A stretch of 64,000 bases of DNA from Notamacropus eugenii. Taxonomy: Eukaryota > Chordata > Mammalia > Diprotodontia > Macropodidae. This document shows, one piece after another, positions 21,537-33,500 of this stretch; the stretch's first letter is position 1; every line of letters begins with the position of its first letter. The position numbers were made by a program, and so were the translations under genes. The notes under the pieces are model-generated. The model did not search any database. It worked only from the letters and a program-made list of their open reading frames with translations, and was not told where the DNA came from. The stretch lies in contig NC_092872.1 in assembly GCF_028372415.1 (NCBI RefSeq), positions 87,208,613 to 87,272,612 on the forward strand, read 5' to 3'.

Positions 21537-24500
21537 GTAAGGACAGAAGGTTCACGGCAGAATTCCTGATCTCAGGGGTTTGATTTCCCAGCTCATCCCC
21601 AAGAATGCAATCATATATCCTACTCTTAACAGAGATTGGGAGAAAGGAAAGAACGTGGAGTTGTTGCATCAGCAACACAATGAGTTCTTCACTGCTGTGG
21701 TAGAAGTATGATGCAATGGAAAAAACCCAGGACTGAGTATCAGGACTCAAATCCCAGCTCTTCTCCTTATGACTTGAGTGACCTTGTCACTTAATCCCTC
21801 CAGGCCTTAGCTTTCCTATCTGGAAGATTCTTGGATTGGAGTAAATGACTTCTGAGATCCCTTATCATTCATTGTCTTTGGAGATAAAGAACTACTGGCC
21901 ACTGCCTGCTATGTAATTACCCTTCATTTAAATATTGAAATACTAGATTTAGGTTTTTCTTAACCTTTTCTCTCAGATAGCTCCTTAGAACTTTGCTCAA
22001 AGAGTTTAAAGTTCTAACCTTTAACAACCATCCCATGGCTATCATCCAAATCACAGAAGTTCTTAACCCAGGATCCATGGACCCCCAGGAAGTGCTAGGC
22101 TTTACCAGACTATAAACAGGTCCATGACCAAGGTTAAGAATCTCTGATCTAAAGCCTCTGTGAATTTCCAGCCCTCTTTGGCTGTGGAGCCTTAAATTGT
22201 ACAAGGTCTTCATAAAGCTTTAACTAGCATAGAATATAATTTGAGCATTGCCTTGAGGTTCCCGTATGCTATATTCCTGTGTGTGCATGTTGTTATCATG
22301 CTTTATGGAGAGATGTGTTCAGTGATATACTCTTGAACTTAGTCTTCTGAAATTTCCTCCATTAAGTAGGTCCTATTTTATTTGGTTTTGGCTAAATAAA
22401 TCTCAATTTTTGACTACCAAATTGTTAAGGGTTTAGTCAATGCTGAACTTATCCTCCAAGTTATCTACCCCATCAGGTGAACCCTGTGGGTATGCATGCT
22501 GTTATTCCAGGCTTTCTATTTTATACTATATCAAACTAAACTTTCGGATATCTTAGTAAAGAAGTTAGCACTTTCCTAGAGAGAGATCTTCCTGCCTCAT
22601 ATTTGTGTCTGTTTTGTCTTTCAGTTTTTCTGTCACAGTTCAAACTTCTGTGGAACAGAGATTCTTGGCAAGATACCCAAGTTAAGGGTAAAAAACCAAA
22701 AGATGTTCATATAAAAAATACTGTACATGATGACAGAAGTATTCAGGACTCCTGTGGCAAGAATAGCAATGGTGTAGATTTTCTGAACAAGAATGAAAGT
22801 CAAACTTGCCCTTGTATGAGAATAGAAGCTCTATTAGATAATGATGGTGACTTGGACGTGGTAAGAAGACCACAGGTTTCCTCTGAGACAAAACAAAAAG
22901 AGCCATCAAGAAATAAGATACATCCTAAAATTCTAACCCAAGGAGCACAAAATTACAGCAATGAAGAGCAAGAAAATATCCACCACAGTACGGTTAAAAT
23001 AGGTAAATATGCAGGAATTGTCCATTGACAAATTGTGTCTGTGTCTTCTGTAAGATTGTAAAGACATTATCCAGTATGTTACTCACATCCCCTTTGCAAG
23101 GACCCATTTGATAAATTTCTACTAACTGGTTATGTGACTTTAGGCAAGTCACTTTACTTTCTTGAGCCTTGGTACCCAGAAAAATGAGGTACTATTGATA
23201 CAAATAGGGCTGTTAACTGGCTTGGGGTGAAAGGTGATGTCGTATTTGGGACCATGGCAAGATATATTGGTGGAGATGTCCAATAATTAATTAGGTGGAA
23301 TTGAAGATTCTGAGAGAAGTCAAGACTGGAGGTGAAGATTTAGAAGACCTCTGCATGAAGAGAATAGAAAGCAGGGCATTTTACTGGTATTCCTTCAATA
23401 AAGCCTAGTGAATTAAAAGTCTAAAAAAATCAAGTGTGGGAAAAAATGTTAAAACCTGTGCCTCTAGTGTTCTGACTATTATGCTTCTGAATTAAAAGTT
23501 TCAAGTCTCTCTGAAAGAGTGTGTTCTATTAAAAATAAATGCGTGCTTAGTTGCTTTACCAACCAATCACAAATTCATCTAACCTAAGTTGCTAATGGCC
23601 AATAGTTTGGGGGTATAGGTTCAGAGGAGGGGTGCTATTTAGTTTTAAAATCACCCTTGCATCAGGTACCAGTTGCCTTTTTTGTTAGCACAGTAATAAG
23701 CCCAGAATATGTCCACTTTTAAAATTCAGAGTTGTTATTCTTGCCTGCTGGGTACTTATCTTGTGAATGAAGAACAAAAAAAAAAATTAACTTTTTAAAA
23801 TCAAGACTGTTTTTCTCCTTAGAATTAGATTTGTTCACCTATTCCTTTCAAAGAACATATGATCATTTTTCAAAATTGTAATTTAAATATGACTGTAACC
23901 TCTCCTAGGCTGCTATGGTTCAGTTCAGTACTCATTTCACTGTGAGTGTTTTTGTTTTGGTTTCTCCTTCTGCCAGAGCACACCATGGCCACCCCTCTGG
24001 AAGATGTTGGCAAACAGGTAGGTGTGTTCTTTTGTTGTTTACCTTTAGCATCTTAGAACTTTCCTTAAAGCCTGAGGCTGTGTTTTACTTGTGCCCTGAA
24101 GGTGTGGCGAGGAGCTTTCCTTCTAGCTGACTACATCCTGTTCCAATGTGACCTGTTCAAAAGTTGTACTGTGCTTGAGCTTGGGGCTGGCACCGGGATT
24201 GCAAGCATCATCGCAGCAACGGTTGCTAAGACTGTTTACTGCACAGGTACTTTGTGTCTCCATTATTTGAGTTAAAATAGCAGTATTCTTAGTGTGTACA
24301 CAAACTGAAAATTGAAAGCAAGCAGCTATAGATTGTTCTTCTTTATTAACCCTGGCTCTATCTCTCCCCTCCCCCTTACCCATTCCCTCAACTTGATTTT
24401 GATCTCTTTTGTCAAAATGACCCTGAAGCTTTGGATCAAAACCAGACAGAACCAGGGCTCTTTTAGGACGGTGGGGAGTCTGTGCTCCTATCACTCAGCT

Positions 24501-27500
24501 GGTAGGAACCAGCTGAGAAAGGAGAGAAGTGCCAGAGAAGTGGAGGGGCAGCAGTAGGAGGGAGAAAGGGATACACACATTTCCTTACCAAAGGGAGAAA
24601 CATGGGAAAAGATCTTAAAATCATGCAACCCTTTACTAGCAAATCCTTTAACAAAATTTGGGTTAATCATAGTTGGAAGTCTATGATGAACAGTTAATAT
24701 ATACTAGCCTCTCTTTCCCAGTTTTCTGTAAATAACAAATATTCACTTCCAAAGAATTAGCTTAGTGGAACCATAATCTTGAGACAGCTATTCAAGATGA
24801 TTGCATTTAATTTTTTTTTTCACCACATATTATTACTAAACAGGCAGAATTTTCAGGTATTTCAGACTCTCTTAAGAAAGTGTTTCTGGGCCTCTTCCAA
24901 GTGAGTCATGGCATTTTTGAGCTGGAAGGGATGTAGCAATCATCTTATTAAATATCATTTTATAGTAACTTACCCAAAGTCACGCAGTTATTTAATGACT
25001 GTGCTGGGTATAGGACCCAGTTCTCCTGACTCTTACTCACAGCCTCAATATGTTGCTTTTAACATAAAAAAGGACTGACATTTTTCCTACCTAAATTTTT
25101 GTGTTTTGGAATCTCCAGTAATAAAAGAGAATTGTTTGGATCATTAGTCATCTTGAACTTTCTAACACAGTGGGGTGAGTGGGATGACAGGTCTAGAAAG
25201 AGTAATTTGGCTACCTGAACTCTTTCCCTGCTGCAGACACTTGCCAACTCAACACCTTGAAAGAGTATTCTCTTTCTTGTTTGTATTGAGGAACCAAAAT
25301 ATTTTATTTTTTTCCTGGGACATTTAAATTAAAAATTAAGCAAATTACTGTTTTGTAAAGAATCATTCTTTAGGAAATGTGTCACTTAAAATAGCGGACA
25401 TAATTATTTGACAAAAGAATTTTTTAAATCTTGTAACCAGATGCAACAAACATATACTAATTTCAAGTTTATTAATTTTGATTTTGGTTTTCTGAAGTGA
25501 GAGCGTGTGATTATACAATATTCCCTGCCCAAATTAATCACAGCTTTGAATAGGTCATATTTTCTGTAATTCAGAATGGCAGTAAGAGGAATATTCTTTG
25601 AAATTCCTGACTCTACAAACATTGTGTTAAAATTCTTGTAACTATTTACCACGGCTCAATATCGCCTAATAAACAGCATGTCAAAAAGGTTCTGTATATT
25701 ATTTAGGAGAATGATTCATTTCCAAGTTAAACCCTTTTTCCAGTCTTTTCGTAGCAAACTTTGAGAATCCTAATGAGCCCACTACAGCTTGCTATTCCTA
25801 ATTTCTTATATACTATACAGAAGACAACTTCTTAATCTTTCCTATGTTTGTCATAGTGTCATAAAACACATCAGATCACATGATTGATTTTCCTTATCAA
25901 AAGCAGAAGAATTATAGAAGTAGCATTGATTTCTTGTACACATTATTAAAAGCACTGAAATGTATTTTTCTGCATACATGAAAAAGATTCTTTATTTTTC
26001 ATGTGCATCAGATACAATATAGTTTCAACTGAAAATTACTCCAAAAAAACCCAACTGTATCCTCATTAGGTCAGTATGATTGCAGCAGAAGTAAGTTCTT
26101 ATTGAAACAAATGAGAAAGACTGTGTCACAGAACAGACTGAGACTTTCAAGTATGAAGGATGGGAAGGGCTAATGTAGAGTTTTAAATGAATATTTTCAT
26201 TTGATCTGTGACGAAATAACAGCTATCCTCACTTGATGAACTCAAAATCTTTTAAGCTCTCTTTAGTATAGTACCATGACAGTTTTTCATTACGCTTAGA
26301 AAAACCAAGAATCACAATTAAGGTTGTTGAGTTTTCTCTTCTGATTTCAGAAACAAGATAGATTGGAGAACTTTTTCTGTACCTTCAGTGCCCCTTCCCT
26401 ATATAAACATAAGATGGTCTTCTCCGATCATTTTATTTTATTCCTATCTTTAATATTAAGACTCTCCCCAAATTAAAGCATTAAAATATAAAATGTTATC
26501 ATTTCTCATACTGAAAAATGCTTGCAAACATGCACTTTCAGATGTGGGTGAAGATCTCCTTACTATGTGCGAGCGGAATGTTGTCCTAAACAGGAACCTG
26601 ACTACAACAGAAGGTAAAATTTGTTTGATATTTTGCACTTGTGTGAGAAGGTTTTTTTAAATCTGTTTTTTTGTTTGATTTTGTTTATTGGTAAAATGAA
26701 ATCACACCATTCAGACTGTTTTTCATAGTAGAAAAAAATCTTTATACAGTCATTGTAGATGCTAGATTTCAACTTTCTTTGGTGTATTCTACCAGCTAAG
26801 TGGAAAAGAGATATTTTTCCCAGTTATTAGATTCAAATTTCTTCAGCTCATGGTGTTTCAGGAAGATTTTTTTCTGTATATATTGTGTTCCCCTCTCCCA
26901 ACTTTTAATATGTAATTTGGGTTTGTTTGGGGTTTTTTGCCCAATAGGAGGCACAATTAAAGTTAAAGAACTGGATTGGCTGAAAGACGACTTGTGCACT
27001 GGTAAGTTTGCTTCCTGATTATGTTAAATATTTGTTTCAGACTTTTGAACTGACAGCTCTTCCTTAATATAGTACCAAGTCATTTACTTTGAAATTATTC
27101 CTGTTTTTCTCTTTTATCTTTTTTGTTAAAAGGAAAGGCTGTTTTGGAGGAAAGGGGGAGGAAGAGATACATTGGGAAATGGATGTGATATAAAAGTAAG
27201 ATATTAAAAAAAAAAGAGAAGCATTTGAAAAAAAAGAAGTTATTCCTGAATAAGCAATCAGAGGCTCTGCTATAGTTTAAAATAATCGTCATCTTTGCTC
27301 GATATAATAAAGATAAATGTGGGAACAAGGTGACTGAGAGAGACAAGCGATTGCCATAGTCCACAATTTGGAGGTGAACATCAAGAGCTGAAAGGGATCC
27401 AGACTTAATCACATTTATCTCCCCCTTGTGGTATCACCATGCTCTTCATATTGTAGTTACTTGGTAGCTGTTGGATTAGTGAATAAACCTTACCCAGTAG

Positions 27501-30500
27501 TTATATTTTACAAATGAGAAAGCTGAGAGCTGGAAGGATTAAATGATTTACCCAAGATTATATAGATATTTAAGAGAAGGACCAGGGCTAGAATGCAGTG
27601 CTCCTGACTTCCTTGTCCATTAGAGCTTCCTCTCTGTTAAGAGTTAGAGATATTTGGCGGTGGATGGCTTTTCTAAAGTACCTTCAGGACTGATTTCAAA
27701 TATAGACTTCTCAGCCTCTACTCACTTCAGAATGAGCAGATTTCCTTTGTGGGTCCTTGCTGCTACTTTTTTTTTTTTTGTCCTCTTTTGCTAGAGAACT
27801 TGATTTATATTTTTGATGGTAAAGTGTAAGATTGGGGAAGTTGAAATCACCATTCTGTCTTCCTTTTTTCCTTTTTTTGGTAGATCCTCAAGTTCCTTTC
27901 AGTTGGTCTGAAGAAGAAATTTCTAACTTATATGCTCATACTACCATCATAATGGCAGCTGATGGTAAGGAAACATTGCTTCATACAGAGGATGTTTTCA
28001 TATGCTTAGTGTAATGTGGCTCCTTGTACTTGGTTTTCCAAATTACAGAGGTACTTCCAGGATTGATCATTACAGCATCAGACAGTTCTGTAGCTCAGGG
28101 AGGTACTAGTTCAGTTCTAAAGACTGTGTTTCTTTAAAGAAGTGCTCTTAATCACTTTTTTCCTGTTTTATTTTTTTCCCTTCATTTTCATTTTCAATTT
28201 TCACTTCTATAAGATTTTGAGTTCTAAATTTTCCCCCCTTTTCTTCCCATTCTCTTCCCCAAAACATGCAATCTGATGTAAGCTATAGGTGTGCAGTCAT
28301 ATTAAATATAATTCCATAGTAATCATGTTGTAAAAAATTAGAACCAAAGGGAAAAACCTCAAGAAGGAAGAAACAACCAAAAAAGAGAAAATAGTAGGCT
28401 TTGATTTGCATTCAGACTCCACAGTTCTTTCTCTGGATGTGGATAGCATTTTCCATCATGAGTCTTTTGGAATTGTCTTAGACCACTGCATTGCTGAGAA
28501 GAGCCAAGTCTCTTAAAGTTGGTCATGGTACAATATTGCTGTTACTGTGTACAATATTCTCCTGGTTCTGCTCAGCATCAGTTCATGTAAATCTTTCCAG
28601 ATTTTTCTGAAGTCTGCCTGCTCATCATTTCTAATGGAACAATAGTATTCCATTACATTCATATACCATAGCTTCGTCAGCCATTCCCCAATTGATGGAC
28701 TTCCCCATAGTTTCTAATTCTTGGCCACTTCAAAAAAGATCTGCTATAAATAGTTTTGTATATGTGAGTCCTTTCCCAATTTTTACGATCTCTTTGGGAT
28801 ACAGTTCTAGAAGCAATATTGCTGAGTATGCATATTTTTTGTAGCCCTTTGGGCATAGTTCCAAATTGCTCTCCAGAATGGTTGGATCAGCTCACAGCTC
28901 CACCAACAATGAATTAGTGTTCCAGCTCTCTCACATCTTCTCCAACATTTATCATTTTCCTGTTTCATCATGTTAGCCAATTTGATAGGTGTAGTGTGTA
29001 CCTCAGAGTTGTTTTAATTTGCATTTCTTTAATCAATAGTGATGTAGAGCATTTTTTCATGTGGCTATCTTTTGACCATTTATCAGTTGGGGATCTAAAT
29101 TACTAGCATACTATTTTCACTGAATTTTTTTCATTTTTTTTTTTTGTTCCTTTTGGTCTATTTCTTCTTTCACAACTGTGACTATTATGGAAATATGATT
29201 TATATGATTGCACATATATAACCTATATCAAACTGTTTACCAGTTAGGAAGAGGGGAGGGGAGGGAGAAAAATTTGGAACTCAAAATCTTGTAAAAAAAA
29301 TGAATGCTAAAACTAATCTTTACACATAATTGGGAAAAAAAGAAAGTATAAAAAAAAGAAAAATATACAAAAAATTCCACATATTATTTTCAAACTAAAA
29401 AAAGACTGTATATTTCCTTTTTTTATGGGAACCGTTTTTATACACTATTCATAGGTACTCTAAGAAGCATGAGAATTTTCAAGTGGTAATATACTGTTTT
29501 TATTCATTTTTTTGCAGTTTTTTATGATGATGACATCACAGATGCTTTATTTAAAACACTCTACAGAATTACTCACAATTTGAAAAATGCTTGTACAATC
29601 TACTTGTCAATAGAGAAAAGGTATGTTTGGCCTCACATTTTGTGTGTACTACAGTGATGGCATGTAAGTTTTTTCATGTCAGGCAAAATTTACTTTTAAA
29701 CCTTTTAAATCTCTCTTTTTCTCTGCCTCCATCGAAACAGACACACACACTCATGTGAGTGTATGTATGTATGTATGTATGTATCTGTGCCTGTGTGTAT
29801 ATATATGAATTCTGTAAGGGACAATATAATTCTATGGAGTTCCGTTGTCTGGGTTCCTAATTCTTAGCATAGGAAAGAACAAATAAGGTGTGTACATCAG
29901 AGATACAAATGAAAGACTCTAGAAATAAATATATATAACTGGCTGCACTTTTCCCCCATCAAGTGAACTTTAAAATGTTTCTCTTTACTCCTTAGCATCA
30001 CTGTGTTTTCCCCTTGGGTGTTTGAAGTGCAACTACATTACTTCCGTTTTCAGACTGAACTGTGCCTGCAAGGCCTCTGCTGTTTGGGGCCTGGTGCCTG
30101 AGGAAGTAATCTCACAGGTGCTGATTTCCATTGGTGCTGATACACACGGTGTGGTGCTGCACAGACAGAACAGTTGCCTTTGTATATTTCCAAATGATAG
30201 AGTAATTTCACTAGTGTGAAAAATGGCCCAGGCTTTGGTTTGAGACCTGCGTCATAGAGACAAGAATAGAAAACTGTGCTTAAATGGTTCTAATAGAACA
30301 TGCACATTTTTTCTTTTTCTTCCAAATTTTTTTAGAAGATTGTTGCTCATTGTGTATCCATGCTTGTTGTCTTTTAATTTTTCCCAGAGCTCTTCACCTA
30401 GTAAGCATTTTAATAAAGGTTTGATGAATTTGGATTTTACCAAGCAAAGAGAGTCCTCAGATGGCATTTGAACCTACTTGATTTTACAGAGATAGCCATA

Positions 30501-33500
30501 GAATTATTAGCCCAGAATTGAAGTGTACTGTGACCCAGCCCAGAAATCAGAAAGAAAGAGGACCAGGAATAATGAAATCATAACTAGCCTGAAACAGATT
30601 TTAAATTCCTGTCTAAATGGGGAGCTTTAATTTCAGCCTTTCAACTCTGGTTATTTTCAAAAATATGGAACTTACGAGGCTGATTTCCTCTAATCCCAAA
30701 GATAGTCAGGGGAAACAAAAAGGATAGAAGCGTATGAAGACACTGATATTCAAGCTGATATGTGTATGGGGTAGCATCAAATGGTTAGGGAAGGGAAGTT
30801 GGCAATATCTCAAGTATTTTGTAATGAGGAAAAGCATGACTTGAGAAATTCCTGAATGTAACACATGGTTCTTTGTTTTTTCCAGACTAAACTTCACGCT
30901 TAGACATTTGGACATTACATGTGAAGCTTACAATCATTTTCGATTTTCCCTAAATGATCTAGAGAAACTTAGAGATGGAAAAATGAAGTTTATTGTAGAG
31001 CCAATTGAAGCTACGTTCCCCCAGTTCCTTGTTTATGAACGTATAGAGCAGTTGGTAAGTGCCATTCATTTAGTAAACTAGCAGTAATGTGCTGAGTTAA
31101 TTGCTTTGCCACTAAGCTGTTTAGTCAGCAAAAAAAGAAAAAACTTGAATGTGCCAAAAAACTCCAAACTGAAACTTTTAATTACTGTACTTTAAGAAAG
31201 TGGTTTTTTTTTTCTCTACATTGATAGTAGCACCCAGGGACTAGGGTGTAAAAATTATGAAGTATGCAGATGTCATGGTTGGCATTTCCTCCTCCCTTCT
31301 ATCCCTTTCAGCTCTGTTCTCCTTTTTGTCAGCTTCTCCTCCACCTTCCCAGGGACGCTATACAGTTGTTTGTTTACCCTTCTGAACACCCCAAGGCTCA
31401 CTAGTGTAGCTGAGGTCTTCTATGACATCATCACAACCTCCAGATGTGAAAAATGATCTGCATATTAATGCTTTCTCCCTTGCTGTCTTTAAAAGACTAA
31501 TCTGATAATTAGCCCTGAGTATATTCTTAAGTATTATTTTTTAACATAATAATACCTTCAGAGCTTTAACCTAAAAGAGTAACTTATAATTTGAATTTCA
31601 GTTTTCTAGGAAGGCTGGTAACTGAAATTTCTAGAGTTAACAGTGATTTCTTAACCACCACATCTGATAAATTTTTTTCAATCCTCATCCTTCTGATCAT
31701 CTCTTCTGCATTTAATGCTGTTGACTATCCTTTCCTCCTACTCTCTTGTCTCTGGGATTTCATGACATTAATCTCTCCTAGTTTTTCCCCTATATGTCTG
31801 ATCACTTTTCAGTTTCCTTTGCTAGTTCATTAGGAACCAGGACATCTAGATCATGTCTCCTAAATGTGTGTGTGTTCGTCCTTCATTGCCAAAGAAGACC
31901 ACGCCATCAGAGAAATGATGACATGACTTGCACTTGACTTTGTTTTGAGTGAGGGAGGGCTATGCAGGTCACCAGCCTTACTTCTCCTCCAGAGCCGTCT
32001 GAATCCAGTGACCAGATAGGCATCAGGATGACTGGAGATGACCCAGGATGAGGCAATAGAGGTTAAGTGACTGGCCCAAGGTCATACAGCTAGTGAGTAT
32101 CAAGTGTCTGAGGTGAGATTTGAACTCAGGTCCTCCTGACTCCTACACTGGTGCTCTATCCACTGCACCACCTAGCTGCCCCTTCTCTTAAATGTGAATG
32201 TTTCCTAAAGCTCTGTACTAGACTCCCCTGCCCCCTTCTCTCTCCACCTTCTCAGTGATCTCTTCAGCTCACATGAATTTGATTGTCATTTCCAAGCAGA
32301 TTGTTCCCACATTTATATATCCAACCCTATTCTCTCCTCTAAGCATCATTCCAACATCACTAGTTGCCTATTGGATATACTGGATATATACATACATTGG
32401 GTATACTGGGGAATAATTAGTAATAGCAACAGATAGGCACAATAGATAGAGTGCCAAGCCTGGAGTCAGGAAGATGAGAGTTCAAATCTGGCCTCAGACA
32501 CTTAGTAGCTATGTGACCCTGGGCAAGTCACTTAACCCTGATTGCCTCAGTTTCCTCATCTATAAAGTGAGGTAGAAAAGGAAATGACAAACCATTCCAA
32601 TATCTTTGCCAAGAAAACCCCAAATGGAGTCACAAGTCATTTATAACTGAAAGCAATCAAACAAAACAACTGGAAACATTTTAAATTCAACGTGTGTAAA
32701 ACAGAACTCATTTTCATTCTCCCATTCCCAACTCATCCTTCTTCCAAACATTCCTATTTCTTTTGAAGGAACCACCATCCTTCCAGGTTCCTAGATTCAC
32801 AATCTCAACCGTATCAATTTCTCTCTCTTTCTCACCTCATATATCCAGAAAACTGACCAATCTTTCCATTTCTTTATCCAGTCCTCATCACCTAGGTTAT
32901 TTAAACTGGTTTCCCCAAATCAAATCTCTTTTCACTTTAATCTACCCTCCATGCTACTGCCAAAGTGATTTTCCAAATGTAAACTTGGATCTGACCATAT
33001 CTAACCTTACTCATTCATCTACAGTGGCTCTCTCTTGCCCCTAGAATCAACACACAACGCTCCATCTTCTTTCATTGCCTTTCTGCTATCCTCCATGCCT
33101 CACTTCATAGAATCCCTGTTTGACTTCAAGATGCAGCCCCAATACCATCTTCTACATGAAGCCCTTCCTGACCACCCCTCTCCCCTCAAGCTAGTGTTTT
33201 CCTTTCAAACTGCCTTGTGTTTAACTACTTTGTATTTATTTGCACTTATTCTTTTTATGTCTGTTATTTGATCATGCTATAAAGATAGCTTTCTACCCAC
33301 CTACACTGAGGTTAGCCCAAGTGACACACTTGTAAACACAAATGCTACTTTACTACATTGTCTTTTCTAATACCTACTTTTATAATGTACGTTCGTTCAT
33401 TCATTGAAAAGTATGTATTGGACACTCATTATGTATTTAATGCTATTACAAGAAACAGAGGAAATAGTTGCCAAGTTTTACTATTGTCTTAAAGGGGAGA

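Larger units (their letters stand above)
31670..33300 (+). mobile_element. LINE-2 (L2) 3' half in METTL22 intron 10, with two SINE insertions
   Basis: Pieces 31670-31855, 32197-32420 and 32665-33300 together follow the order of the L2 ORF2 C-terminus and 3' end (e.g. TGACCATATCTAAC, GGCTCTCTCTTGCCCC, ATGAAGCCCTTCCTGACCA). All in the gene's orientation; heavily mutated. Confidence 0.75.

Noticed and set aside
32763..33271. Two open frames of 93 and 78 codons in METTL22 intron 10
   Set aside because: They are leftover reading frames of an L2 element in the sense orientation, broken by stops and frameshifts.
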